Assembly (NCBI RefSeq): GCF_001579805.1
Contig: NZ_CP014546.1
Span: forward strand, 4,030,001-4,094,000
DNA length: 64,000 bases
Direction: 5' to 3'
From: Pseudomonas azotoformans
GTDB lineage: Bacteria > Pseudomonadota > Gammaproteobacteria > Pseudomonadales > Pseudomonadaceae
Positions 27,450 to 35,498 of this stretch are shown one piece after another (position 1 is the stretch's first letter; every line of letters begins with the position of its first letter). The notes below the pieces were generated by a model. That model ran no database searches and was not told the DNA's origin. It worked only from the letters and a program-made list of their open reading frames with translations. Made by a program: the position numbers and the translations under genes.

Positions 27450-27692
27450 TGCGAACTCCAGGATCTTTAAAACTAATCAACAGGGGGGTATTAGAGCGCT
27501 TTTTACATTTCGAAAATTGTGTTTTTGCTGAGCATGGGTGCGATAACGCGGCGATTTTATAAGGTGCTGAGTGCTCTGGTCTTCTATCCGAAGGATGTAC
27601 AAACAATTTCCCAGCGCCCACGGGTGGAAGCCCTAGCACTTTATCTCCTAGTTTTAGGCTCTTGAGTTTATATTCCTTGGATGGCATATTTC

Positions 27693-28058
27693 ATGAGCTG
27701 GGACGTTGAATACACGGATGAATTCGGAGACTGGTGGGATGACTTGGGAACAAAGGAACAAATTTCCGTTTCCGCCAGCGTTGATTTACTGGGGCTTTTA
27801 GGGCCCGGATTGGGCTTTCCCCACAGCAGCGATATCAAGGGATCCCGGCATGGCAACCTGCGGGAACTGCGCATACAGCATGCAGGGCGGCCATTTCGAG
27901 TGTTGTATGCCTTTGATCCACGACGATGCGCGGTGTTGCTGATCGGTGGTGACAAGACAGGACGGCATCGATGGTATGAGGAACACGTCCCGTTGGCTGA
28001 AAAGCTGTATGACGTGCATTTGGACACTTTGCGTAAAGAGGGCCGTAAACATGGCTAA
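27693..28058 (+). CDS. HigB-like RelE/ParE-superfamily toxin
   Basis: Protein of 121 residues from the ATG at 27693, nine bases after GGATGG; a start at 27681 would add four residues. MSWDVEYTDEFGDWWDDL, then LRELRIQHAGRPFRVLYAFDPRR and LLIGGDKTGRHRWYEEHVPLAEKLY are typical of phage-derived Gp49/HigB-type mRNA interferases. It overlaps the following HTH antitoxin by 8 bp, the toxin-first order of HigBA. The upstream 230 bp (27450-27680) is AT-rich, holds no convincing gene, and probably contains the divergent promoters. Confidence 0.9.
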   Translation: MSWDVEYTDEFGDWWDDLGTKEQISVSASVDLLGLLGPGLGFPHSSDIKGSRHGNLRELRIQHAGRPFRVLYAFDPRRCAVLLIGGDKTGRHRWYEEHVPLAEKLYDVHLDTLRKEGRKHG

Positions 28059-28356
28059 GAAATTCGCTGAACTGCAAGCGCGCATGACACCGGAGTCCCG
28101 TGCCGAAGCCAAGCTGTTGTTCCAGCAGCACCTGCAGGAAATGCCACTGCATGAGTTGCGCAAAGCTCAGCAGCTAAGCCAGGCGAGTCTGGCGAAAGCA
28201 CTGAACATCAACCAGGCGGCCGTCTCCAAGATGGAGCGGCGAACCGACATGTACATCAGCACGTTGCGCGACTATATCCGCGCGATGGGCGGCGAGTTGG
28301 AGATTATTGCGACGTTTCCCGATGGCCAGGTCAAGATCGAGAACTTTGCTTACTGA
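28051..28356 (+). CDS. HigA-like XRE-family antitoxin
   Basis: Protein of 101 residues from the ATG at 28051, preceded by AAAGAGGG. The HTH is at about residues 35-85 (LRKAQQLSQASLAKALNINQ, AAVSKMERRTDMYISTLRDY). The C-terminal strand GGELEIIATFPDGQVKIENF is characteristic of HigA antitoxins of this type. It should neutralise the toxin encoded by the 8-bp-overlapping gene and repress the pair. Confidence 0.9.
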   Translation: MAKKFAELQARMTPESRAEAKLLFQQHLQEMPLHELRKAQQLSQASLAKALNINQAAVSKMERRTDMYISTLRDYIRAMGGELEIIATFPDGQVKIENFAY

Positions 28357-28388
28357 AAGCGCTTGTAGCTATCCAGAAGGTCATCCTT

Positions 28389-29285
28389 GTGAACCAACTT
28401 CTCGCCATGCGCGCCTTTGTTCGCGTCGTCGAAACCAGCTCATTCAGTCGTGCATCCGACCAGTTGGCACTGCCGCGCTCCACCGTGAGCAAGCTGATCA
28501 CCGACCTTGAGAAACACCTGGGCATCAAGCTGATGCACCGCACCACGCGGGCTATGGCGCCCACGTCCGAGGGATTGGAGTATTACCAACATGCCCGGCG
28601 CCTGGTCGCAGAGTTGGACGAAGTGGACAGCGCCATTCGCGGGCAAGTCCTCAAGCCCCGCGGGCATCTGCGGGTCGATGCACCGGCGTCGTTTGCCAAT
28701 TGCCTGCTGATTCCGGCGCTGGTGGATTTTCATCGCGAGTGTCCCGATATCACCATCGCCTTGGGTATCAGTGATCGCGCGGTGAACATTGTGGGGGAGG
28801 GTGTGGATTGCGTGATCCGTGCCGGCAAGCTGGATGACATGGCGATGATCGGGCGCAAGGTGACCGACCTGGAATATTTGACCTGCGCGGCCCCTGATTA
28901 TCTGGAGCGCCGAGGTGTGCCGGTTTCCCCGGAGGATCTGGCGCTCAACCACCTCAAGGCCGGCTATTTTTTTGCCGGATCTGGTAAAGCGGAGCCACTG
29001 ATTTTCGAACAGGGCGACAGGCGTATTGAAGTGGGCGATTGCGCCTATTCCACCAATGAAGGCAACGGCCTCAAGGAAATGCTGCTCGCCGGCCTGGGCG
29101 TCGGGCAGCATTTCAAAGCCATCGTTCAGTACTACGTGGACAACGGTCAATTGGTCAGTGTGTTGCCGCAGTGGTCGCGTCCGGCTACGCCGCTGCACAT
29201 CCTCTATCCACCCAATCGCCACCAGAGCGTGCGGCTCAAGGTATTTGTCGAGTGGGTGATTCGCAGGTTCGGGGTCAGGGAATGA
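28389..29285 (+). CDS. LysR-family regulator (CrgA/DsdC-like group)
   Basis: Protein of 298 residues from a GTG at 28389, eight bases after AGAAGG. The HTH is at residues 1-60 (MNQLLAMRAFVRVVETSSFS, LPRSTVSKLITDLEKHLGIK). The effector domain contains RGHLRVDAPASFANCLL and GVDCVIRAGKLDDMAMIGRKV, as in the large group that regulates oxidoreductases and efflux pumps. It starts 33 bp after higA but is unrelated to it, and it converges on the RidA gene with an 11-bp overlap of 3' ends. Confidence 0.88.
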   Translation: MNQLLAMRAFVRVVETSSFSRASDQLALPRSTVSKLITDLEKHLGIKLMHRTTRAMAPTSEGLEYYQHARRLVAELDEVDSAIRGQVLKPRGHLRVDAPASFANCLLIPALVDFHRECPDITIALGISDRAVNIVGEGVDCVIRAGKLDDMAMIGRKVTDLEYLTCAAPDYLERRGVPVSPEDLALNHLKAGYFFAGSGKAEPLIFEQGDRRIEVGDCAYSTNEGNGLKEMLLAGLGVGQHFKAIVQYYVDNGQLVSVLPQWSRPATPLHILYPPNRHQSVRLKVFVEWVIRRFGVRE

Positions 29286-29676
29286 TCGCAATCACGCGGA
29301 TTTCCACGCGCATGGTCGGCAGGCCCAGGGCCTCTACGCCGACTTGCGTCCAGATCGGCGCATGGTGGGGCATGTACTGGCGGTAGTGCTTGACCATCGC
29401 CTCGTTGACCTCGGGCGGGAAACCACCGACGTGGTAGGAGTTGACGTGAATCACGTGCTCCCAACTGGCGCCGGCAGTCGCGAGGGTGCGTTCCAGGTTG
29501 TGGAACGCCTGAGCGATCTCGTCGGCCAGGTCGGCGGGGATCTGGAACTCATCGTCCCAGCCCCCTTGGCCTGAGGTTTCCACGCGATTACCGACTTTTA
29601 CCGCTTGCGAGTAATGCAGGTGCTCGCGCATGTAATCGCCGTAGCCGGGAGTGACAAAAAATTCAGGCGTGCTCAT
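29275..29676 (-). CDS. RidA/YjgF-family protein
   Basis: Protein of 133 residues. RidA proteins hydrolyse reactive enamine/imine intermediates. The family signatures YSQAVKVGNRVETSGQGG and the C-terminal GVEALGLPTMRVEIRVIAI (with the carboxylate-binding Arg) are present. It lies 82 bp downstream of the EamA exporter gene in the same orientation, so it could be the last gene of the crotonase/AurF-like/AsnB operon. The spacer can also hold its own promoter. RidA would fit a pathway with imine or nitrone intermediates, but this is inference. Confidence 0.88.
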   Translation of the reverse strand: MSTPEFFVTPGYGDYMREHLHYSQAVKVGNRVETSGQGGWDDEFQIPADLADEIAQAFHNLERTLATAGASWEHVIHVNSYHVGGFPPEVNEAMVKHYRQYMPHHAPIWTQVGVEALGLPTMRVEIRVIAIIP

Positions 29677-29758
29677 GGTATTTCCTTCGGTTCAGTACAG
29701 GACTGGACCCAGGCTAAAGCACTCAATACACGAACAAAATCTCGAATTTATGCCATGA

Positions 29759-30661
29759 CTATCTATCCATATGGACAATCGGCTGCGATTCCACGGGCGC
29801 GAGGTTGGCTGGCCTGCGGTACAGCCCCACCGCCAACCCGACGATGATGATCCCGATCGAGATCAGGTTCGGCGTGGAAATGCGCTCATCCAGAATCAGC
29901 ATCGAACTGGTGATGCCGAATACCGGAATCAGCAACGACAGCGGCGCCACGGTGGACACCGGGTACAGCTTGAGCAACGAGTTCCAGCCCCAGTAGGCGA
30001 AGTGCGTGGCCAGGTACACCTGGAACAGGATCGACAAAACCGCCGTCAGGTCGAGGCTGGCCTGCAAGCCTTCGAACGCGGCGCTGCCGTGCATCAACCA
30101 GGCCGTGAGGAACAGCGGGATCGGCGGGATCAGGCTGGCCCACACCATGAACGAGAAGATCTCCTTGACCCCGGATTTCTTGATGATCACGTTGCCGACG
30201 CTCCAGGCCACCGCGCTGAGCACGATCAGCATGACGCCCAGCACCGCATGGTTGCCTTCCTGGGTCGAGATGATCCCCGCCAGGCCGATCAAGGCCAGCA
30301 CGGCGCCGAGCATCTGCGCGCCACGGATCTTTTCCTTGAACAGCAAAAAGCCCCAGCCCATGGTGAAGAACACGCTGAGCTGGATAATCAACGAGGCGAT
30401 ACCGGGGCTCACGCCCACTTGGATGCCATAGTTGATCACGCCCCACATGCCCAGCCCGAAGATGAAGCCATAGGCGGCCACGTAGCTGAACTTGACGGCG
30501 GGACGTTTGATAAAGAACACCAGCGGCAGGGCGGCGAGGGCAAAGCGGATACCCGTGAGTACAAACGGGTCGATGGCACGCAGGCCGAGCTTGGTGATGG
30601 GGAAATTGACCCCCCATACCAGGGTGACGAGCACAGCAAGAGACAGATGTTTTTTCAGCAT
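29759..30661 (-). CDS. EamA/DMT-family transporter, probable exporter of the cluster
   Basis: Protein of 300 residues from the ATG at 30661, three bases after AAGGAGGG; the start at 30748 is upstream of this strong site and overlaps nothing useful. Ten hydrophobic helices arranged as two EamA repeats are visible (first from LSLAVLVTLVWGVNFPITKLGLR; second from GVMLIVLSAVAWSVGNVIIKKS). Family members export amino acids and metabolites such as O-acetylserine. It follows the asparagine synthetase gene by 53 bp, so it probably exports the product of the cluster or protects the cell from it. Confidence 0.9.
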   Translation of the reverse strand: MLKKHLSLAVLVTLVWGVNFPITKLGLRAIDPFVLTGIRFALAALPLVFFIKRPAVKFSYVAAYGFIFGLGMWGVINYGIQVGVSPGIASLIIQLSVFFTMGWGFLLFKEKIRGAQMLGAVLALIGLAGIISTQEGNHAVLGVMLIVLSAVAWSVGNVIIKKSGVKEIFSFMVWASLIPPIPLFLTAWLMHGSAAFEGLQASLDLTAVLSILFQVYLATHFAYWGWNSLLKLYPVSTVAPLSLLIPVFGITSSMLILDERISTPNLISIGIIIVGLAVGLYRRPANLAPVESQPIVHMDR

Positions 30662-30714
30662 GGACCCTCCTTGGGTCAGGCGGCACACCGCAATCGCGAG
30701 GTGCCGCCGGGAAG

Positions 30715-32619
30715 TCAATTCAAGGCGAAGCGTTTTTGCATCAGGCACAGCCCGGCGATTTCCATCAGCAGGTTATCTGCCGAGGCGCGCTGTGCGGTGG
30801 ACAGGCTTGGCAAGGTTGCCAGCAAGGCGCGTACTTTACGCGGATCGAAGAACGGCACGTTGTGCAATGCCGGGCCGCTCAACACATCGTTGATCATTTC
30901 ATACAGCTTCGATTGCGGGCTTTCGGATGCCGGTGGAGCGCGGAAGTATTGCTTTTTGCGGTCCAACACGGCCTGCGGCACGTAAGGGCGCATGGCTTCG
31001 CGCAAGGCGTATTTCTCGGTGGCGCCGCGCACTTTCATGTTCACCGGCAGGCGGCACGCGGCCTCGATCACTTGGTGATCGAGCAGCGGCGGGCGGCCTT
31101 CCAGGCTGCCGGCCATTTCCATGCGGTCGCCCAGGGAGGTGAGTACCACGTTGGGCAGGCTGGACTTGGCGACCATGTACAGCGAACGGTTGACCGGTTC
31201 CCAGCCGTTGAGCGCCCGTGGGCTCAGGCGGTCGTAGAACTCACGATAGGCATCGGTGTTGCTGAAACGCTCACGGAAGTCATCGCTGTACAACTGCGCC
31301 ATGGGGCCGAACAACGCAGACTGCGTTTGCAGCCAGGACACGCCGTGGCCCAGTTCGTCCTGCACCCATTTCACATCATTCTTGCCGCCGGGCAGGTAGC
31401 GATCTTCGCCGGCATGCAGGCGCCGGGTCAGTTCGGCAATCGCCGTCGGGTCCTGGTTTTCGTGGTTGTACAACACCATGTCGCGACGATAGTGCGGGTA
31501 GCCGCCGAAGACTTCGTCGGCACCTTCACCGGTCAGTACGGCGCGCATGCCCTGGTTTTGCACGTATTTGCACAGCAGGTACTTGGCCACGCTGTGAGCG
31601 TTGGCGAAGGGCATTTCGGCGTGCCACAGGGCATTTTCGAAGTTATCCGCCATGTCGGAAGAGTTCACCGACAGCACGTTGAGGTGAGCACGGTTGTGTC
31701 GGGCGGCAACTTCAGCGAATTGGCGCTCGTCGTAGGCCTGCTCGCCTTCGAAGGACAGGTGGAATGCCTGCAATGGCTGACCCGTCAGCTCGGTGGCAAT
31801 TCCCAGCATGGCCGATGAATCGAGGCCGCCACTGAGGCACACGCCGACCGGTACATCGGCATGCAGGCGCAGGCGCACGGACTCTTCGATGGTGCTGCGC
31901 AGGGACTCGATCATCTCGGCTTCGCTGCGCTGTTCGGTGTCCTGGGCATCCGGGAAGTCCCAGTCCCAGTACTGCTCGGTCTGCAGGCCGCTTTCATCGG
32001 CGATGATCCAGCAACCCGGTTTCACGCTGCGAATGTTGTTGAAGACGGTACGGTCGCGCAGGATAAAACCGCGATTGGCGTAGGCTTCGTGGTCCCACTG
32101 CGCGGGCACGCCGGCGGCGAGCAAGGCTTTGATCTCGGAGGCGAAGTACCAGGCACCTTCATGCTCGGTGTAGTACAGCGGCTTGACGCCCACCCGGTCA
32201 CGCACGGCAAACAGCTTTTTGCGCAGGCGATCGAAGATCAGGATGGTGAACTCGCCGCGCAGCTGCTTGAGGCCACGTACGCCATGGCGACGGTACAGGT
32301 GCATGGCGATTTCGCTGTCGGACGAGGTCTTGAAGCGGCATCCGTAGCTTTCCAGTTCGGCGCGGATGCGTTGATAGTCATAGAACTCGCCGTTGACCAT
32401 CATCACCAGATCGCCTTCGTCGGCCACGATAGGCTGGGTGCCGTTACCCAGGCCGACCAGGCCCAGGCGCACATAACCAAAGGCGGCCTGGCCGTTGGGG
32501 TCGAACCACTGGCTGGAGCTGTCCGGGCCGCGATGATGGATTGCACGCAGGGCGGCATCGAACATGTTCGGGTTGAACGCACGAGGTTGTTTGGCAAAGA
32601 CGCCAATGTATCCACACAT
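30715..32619 (-). CDS. asnB: Asparagine synthetase (glutamine-hydrolysing) family protein
   Basis: Protein of 634 residues. The Ntn glutaminase domain begins with the catalytic Cys2 (MCGYIGVF), followed by HHRGPDSS and VMMVNGEFYDYQRIR. The synthetase domain has the PP-loop CLSGGLDSSAMLGIAT at about residue 268 and LTGEGADEVFGGYPHY. The length is usual for the long AsnB class. These enzymes amidate aspartate, but relatives in biosynthetic clusters form other amides, beta-lactams or amidines. Here it sits between an AurF-like N-oxygenase and an exporter, so secondary-metabolite amide formation is more likely than asparagine supply. Confidence 0.92.
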   Translation of the reverse strand: MCGYIGVFAKQPRAFNPNMFDAALRAIHHRGPDSSSQWFDPNGQAAFGYVRLGLVGLGNGTQPIVADEGDLVMMVNGEFYDYQRIRAELESYGCRFKTSSDSEIAMHLYRRHGVRGLKQLRGEFTILIFDRLRKKLFAVRDRVGVKPLYYTEHEGAWYFASEIKALLAAGVPAQWDHEAYANRGFILRDRTVFNNIRSVKPGCWIIADESGLQTEQYWDWDFPDAQDTEQRSEAEMIESLRSTIEESVRLRLHADVPVGVCLSGGLDSSAMLGIATELTGQPLQAFHLSFEGEQAYDERQFAEVAARHNRAHLNVLSVNSSDMADNFENALWHAEMPFANAHSVAKYLLCKYVQNQGMRAVLTGEGADEVFGGYPHYRRDMVLYNHENQDPTAIAELTRRLHAGEDRYLPGGKNDVKWVQDELGHGVSWLQTQSALFGPMAQLYSDDFRERFSNTDAYREFYDRLSPRALNGWEPVNRSLYMVAKSSLPNVVLTSLGDRMEMAGSLEGRPPLLDHQVIEAACRLPVNMKVRGATEKYALREAMRPYVPQAVLDRKKQYFRAPPASESPQSKLYEMINDVLSGPALHNVPFFDPRKVRALLATLPSLSTAQRASADNLLMEIAGLCLMQKRFALN

Positions 32620-32664
32620 GACAATTACTCTATTGAATTTGTATTGGTCAGCGGCACGCTGGTT

Positions 32665-33624
32665 TTAAACGGTGGTGGCCGGTTCGCTCATCACTGGCAG
32701 CTCGGGCAGCACCGCTTCGGGGTGTATGCCAATGGAGCTGAGGATCTCGGGCATGGCCGAGTAGTCCGCTTCGCCGGTCTCGGTAAATTGAGTCGGTAGC
32801 AGCAGCGATTGATCGCCGAACACTTCGAGCAGTTGCGGCAGGATGATTCGCCACGCCGAAATCTCGCGCATCGGGAAGATTCGGATCGAGTTGGCGATGC
32901 CGCGGGTGAACAAGGCGGTTTGCTGCGCGGTGAAGTCACCGACCACCTGCTGCACGAACAGCGGGAAGATGTGCTTGTGCACCAGTTCGTCTTTTTTGTG
33001 CAGGGCCACCACGTGGCGGAACACCGGCTGGATGTCTGGCGCGTCGCTGAGGTCGGCCAGGTAGTCGCTGATAAACGTCTCCGAGACCAGCGAGAAGGCC
33101 AGGCGGTAGATCTTGAAGTCCGCCTCGGACAGGGTGGCCTGGGCCTGGCTCAAGTGGCGGGTCAGTTCCAGTTCCGGCCATTTGATGCGCATGCCGCGCT
33201 GGGTGATGGCCAGCTCACACATGTTGATCGAAAACAGTGTGTGATAAGCCTCATCCGCCAGGGTTTCGGAAATCGTCGCGGCGCTGGCGGAGCTCAGGCG
33301 CGAGCCGAGCTGCAGCAGGTCGATGCAGGACGGGCAGATGATTTCGGTTTCGATGGCGATGGTTTTCTGGTTATAGATCACCCAGCCGGCCGACAGGATC
33401 AGCAGCTTCAGGGCGTGGGGGTATTGCTGGTAATGCGGATCATGGGCGAAAGGTAACAGGGCCTCGAGAAAGTCCGGCGCCTGCAGGTCAAGCTGGATAT
33501 CCGGGCGCTGGGAATCGAGCTTGATCTGTGCGCGTTTGTGCCAGCTGCGTTCGATTTTGATCAATCGTTCATCGGTCGCGTCATTGCTGCGATAAAGATC
33601 GTCTTGAGTGCTGTGCTGAAACAT
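32665..33624 (-). CDS. AurF-like di-iron N-oxygenase
   Basis: Protein of 319 residues from the ATG at 33624 (after CCGGTGA); a start at 33660 has no ribosome site. It resembles p-aminobenzoate N-oxygenase AurF, which oxidises arylamines to nitro groups. Predicted di-iron ligands appear in order: Glu in AIETEIICPS, ExxH in DEAYHTLFS, Glu in SETFISDYL, and the HxxxExxH of ALHKKDELVHKHIF, matching the AurF His223/Glu227/His230 spacing. Relatives work in fragin/valdiazen-type (HamC, MgoC) and other N-oxygenated metabolite pathways. It is 45 bp upstream of asnB and 80 bp downstream of the crotonase gene. The substrate is unknown and need not be aromatic. Confidence 0.87.
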   Translation of the reverse strand: MFQHSTQDDLYRSNDATDERLIKIERSWHKRAQIKLDSQRPDIQLDLQAPDFLEALLPFAHDPHYQQYPHALKLLILSAGWVIYNQKTIAIETEIICPSCIDLLQLGSRLSSASAATISETLADEAYHTLFSINMCELAITQRGMRIKWPELELTRHLSQAQATLSEADFKIYRLAFSLVSETFISDYLADLSDAPDIQPVFRHVVALHKKDELVHKHIFPLFVQQVVGDFTAQQTALFTRGIANSIRIFPMREISAWRIILPQLLEVFGDQSLLLPTQFTETGEADYSAMPEILSSIGIHPEAVLPELPVMSEPATTV

Positions 33625-33704
33625 GGTTTCACCGGGTTGATAGTGAGTTGTGAAGGCCATCCATGGTTTGCCGAGGTGTGCTCGGCAACGTTCACGACCG
33701 GGAG

Positions 33705-34490
33705 TTACACCGCTGGCGCGGTTTGGATCTTGTCCTTCTTGCGATCCAGAAAGTCCGCCAGGCGATCCTGTGTGCGGATGTCGGAAGACACCACGGCGGC
33801 AATCAAGGCTTCCGTCATCAGGCCGTCCTGCTGGCTTTGATCGACAATACGCGGCAGCACGTGGGTCACTGCGTAGTTGGTCATGGGCAGGTTGCCGGCG
33901 ATCTTGTGCGCCAACTCGGTGGCCTTGAGCACCGCCTGGCCGACCGGCACCAGGTACTGGGCCACGCCGCGCTCATAGCTTTCCTTGGCGTAGAGCGTGC
34001 GGCCGGTGAGCATCATGTCGGTCATCAAGGCGATGCCGGCGATGCGTGGGAAGCGCACCGAGGCGCCGACACCCACATACAGGCCGCGCATGGCTTCGGG
34101 CAGCGAGAAGAAGGCGCTGTCATCCACCACGCGCAGGCTGCAAGCGGTGGCGATCTCCAGGCCACCACCGATGGCGGCACCGGTAATGGCGGCGACGACG
34201 GGCACCTTGCCGAACTGGATCAGTTCGAAGGTCTTGTGCCATTCGCGGAAGGCCTGGACGTTATCGATCACCGACTGGTCGCGGATTTCCGACAAGTCCA
34301 ACCCCGTGCAGAAATGCTGGCTGGTGCTGTAGAGCACCGCGGCACCAATGCCTTCAGGCATGTTGGTAAAGGTTTCGCGCAGTTCGTGCATGACTTCCAG
34401 AGACATGGCGTTTCGCTTCTGCGGGCGGTTGAGACCCACCATCAGAACGGCGCCGTCTACTCGTACGTCCAAGTAGTTTTTGACACTCAT
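33705..34490 (-). CDS. Crotonase-family (enoyl-CoA hydratase/isomerase-like) enzyme
   Basis: Protein of 261 residues from the ATG at 34490, preceded by AAGGGA; the start at 34520 is less likely. Crotonase motifs: VLMVGLNRPQKRNAMSLEVM, the oxyanion hole segments FCTGLDLSEI and GAAIGGGLEIATACSLRVV, and FSLPEAMRGLYVGVG. A Glu is present in the LPEA position where isomerases and hydratases have the second catalytic acid. It is the first gene of the leftward operon and is divergent from an AraC regulator. Confidence 0.92.
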   Translation of the reverse strand: MSVKNYLDVRVDGAVLMVGLNRPQKRNAMSLEVMHELRETFTNMPEGIGAAVLYSTSQHFCTGLDLSEIRDQSVIDNVQAFREWHKTFELIQFGKVPVVAAITGAAIGGGLEIATACSLRVVDDSAFFSLPEAMRGLYVGVGASVRFPRIAGIALMTDMMLTGRTLYAKESYERGVAQYLVPVGQAVLKATELAHKIAGNLPMTNYAVTHVLPRIVDQSQQDGLMTEALIAAVVSSDIRTQDRLADFLDRKKDKIQTAPAV

Positions 34491-34552
34491 TTTCCGAATA
34501 TCCCTTCGAGATGAACCCAACTTGGGGAGCGACGATTCTAGGTGGCAGAGTA

Positions 34553-34599
34553 ATGGCCCGCTTGCTATGTCAGGTCATACTTTGACAAAATCGGGCCAT
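34553..34599. promoter_or_regulatory. Divergent promoter and candidate operator of the crotonase cluster
   Basis: ATGGCCCG (34553-34560) is inverted as CGGGCCAT (34592-34599), flanking a 31-bp AT-richer segment with TTGACA-like text (TTTGACAAAAT). The right arm includes the AraC start codon, so binding there would autorepress the regulator. Assigned by symmetry and position only. Confidence 0.4.
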
Positions 34600-35395
34600 G
34601 CCGCCGACCTTTACCTATTCTCCTTACGAACCCGATAGCCCCGAAGCGGTGGTGACGCTGCGCGAGTACCCGTCCGGCACGGTGTTTCCGCGTCATACCC
34701 ACCGGCGTGGGCAGTTCGCCTATGCGTCCACCGGCGCATTGAAAATGTTCACTGACCTCGGTAATTGGGTCGTGCCGCCGCAGCGCGCCATCTGGGTGCC
34801 GGGCGGGGTGTCCCACGAGATGCACATGCGCGGCGATGTGGTGATGCTCAATACCTACCTGGACGACGATGCGGCCCGACGCGCAGGGTTGCAGGACTAT
34901 TGCCAGGTATTTGGCGTCTCGCCACTGTTGCGCCATCTGCTGGAAGCGGCTTTGGCGATTGGGCCATCAGCCTCGCCCAGCGTGCGTGACCGTTGCGTGT
35001 TGACCCTGTTGATCGATGAAATCGGCGCCATGCCCGAGTTGCCCCTCAGTGCGCCGTTGCCCTCCGAAGCGCGTCTGGCCCGTTCTTGTCAGCGCTTCCT
35101 TGAGGCGCCGACGCAGAAGATCTCCATCTGCGAGATGGCCGACTGGTCGAGCATGAGCCGGCGCACCTTTACCCGTAACTTTCGTGAATGCACCGGCATG
35201 ACCTTTGTGTCCTGGCGCCAGCAAGTGTGCCTGTTGGAGGCGACGGCGCGGCTCAGTCACGGCTCGTCCATCACCGATGTGGCGTTCGAGTTGGGGTTCA
35301 GCAGCTCCAGCGCGTTCACCTCAGTGTTCCGCCGCAACCTGGGCGATTCGCCGGCGCGCTATCTGGCCAAGTCCAAGGCGGCCTCCCTGTTTTGA
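34598..35395 (+). CDS. AraC-family regulator of the crotonase/AurF-like cluster
   Basis: Protein of 265 residues with an N-terminal cupin (SGTVFPRHTHRRGQFAYASTG, VVPPQRAIWVPGGVSHEMHM) and a C-terminal double HTH (ISICEMADWSSMSRRTFTRNF, SITDVAFELGFSSSSAFTSVFRR). This is the AraC subgroup with cupin and PPQRAxWVPxGVxH that often controls an adjacent efflux or catabolic gene. It is divergent from the crotonase-AurF-AsnB-EamA operon. There is almost no ribosome site before the ATG at 34598, so the mRNA may be leaderless or poorly translated. Confidence 0.9.
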   Translation: MPPTFTYSPYEPDSPEAVVTLREYPSGTVFPRHTHRRGQFAYASTGALKMFTDLGNWVVPPQRAIWVPGGVSHEMHMRGDVVMLNTYLDDDAARRAGLQDYCQVFGVSPLLRHLLEAALAIGPSASPSVRDRCVLTLLIDEIGAMPELPLSAPLPSEARLARSCQRFLEAPTQKISICEMADWSSMSRRTFTRNFRECTGMTFVSWRQQVCLLEATARLSHGSSITDVAFELGFSSSSAFTSVFRRNLGDSPARYLAKSKAASLF

Positions 35396-35498
35396 AAGGA
35401 CGAGGAGGCCAATGCGGTGCCTTTTCCCCCAGCGGTACCACGTTGAACCCCGGCCTTTGTTACTATCGCCGTCCCTTGTCACTAGGAGTCATTGCCCC

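Noticed and set aside
27439..27687. 82-codon minus-strand frame between the KefB-like gene and the toxin gene
   Set aside because: No ribosome site, overlaps both flanking genes, atypical composition; the region is better seen as AT-rich promoter DNA.
29771..30985. 404-codon plus-strand frame opposite the EamA gene
   Set aside because: His/Gln/Asp-rich shadow of a membrane protein gene; the minus strand has strong ribosome site and ten helices.
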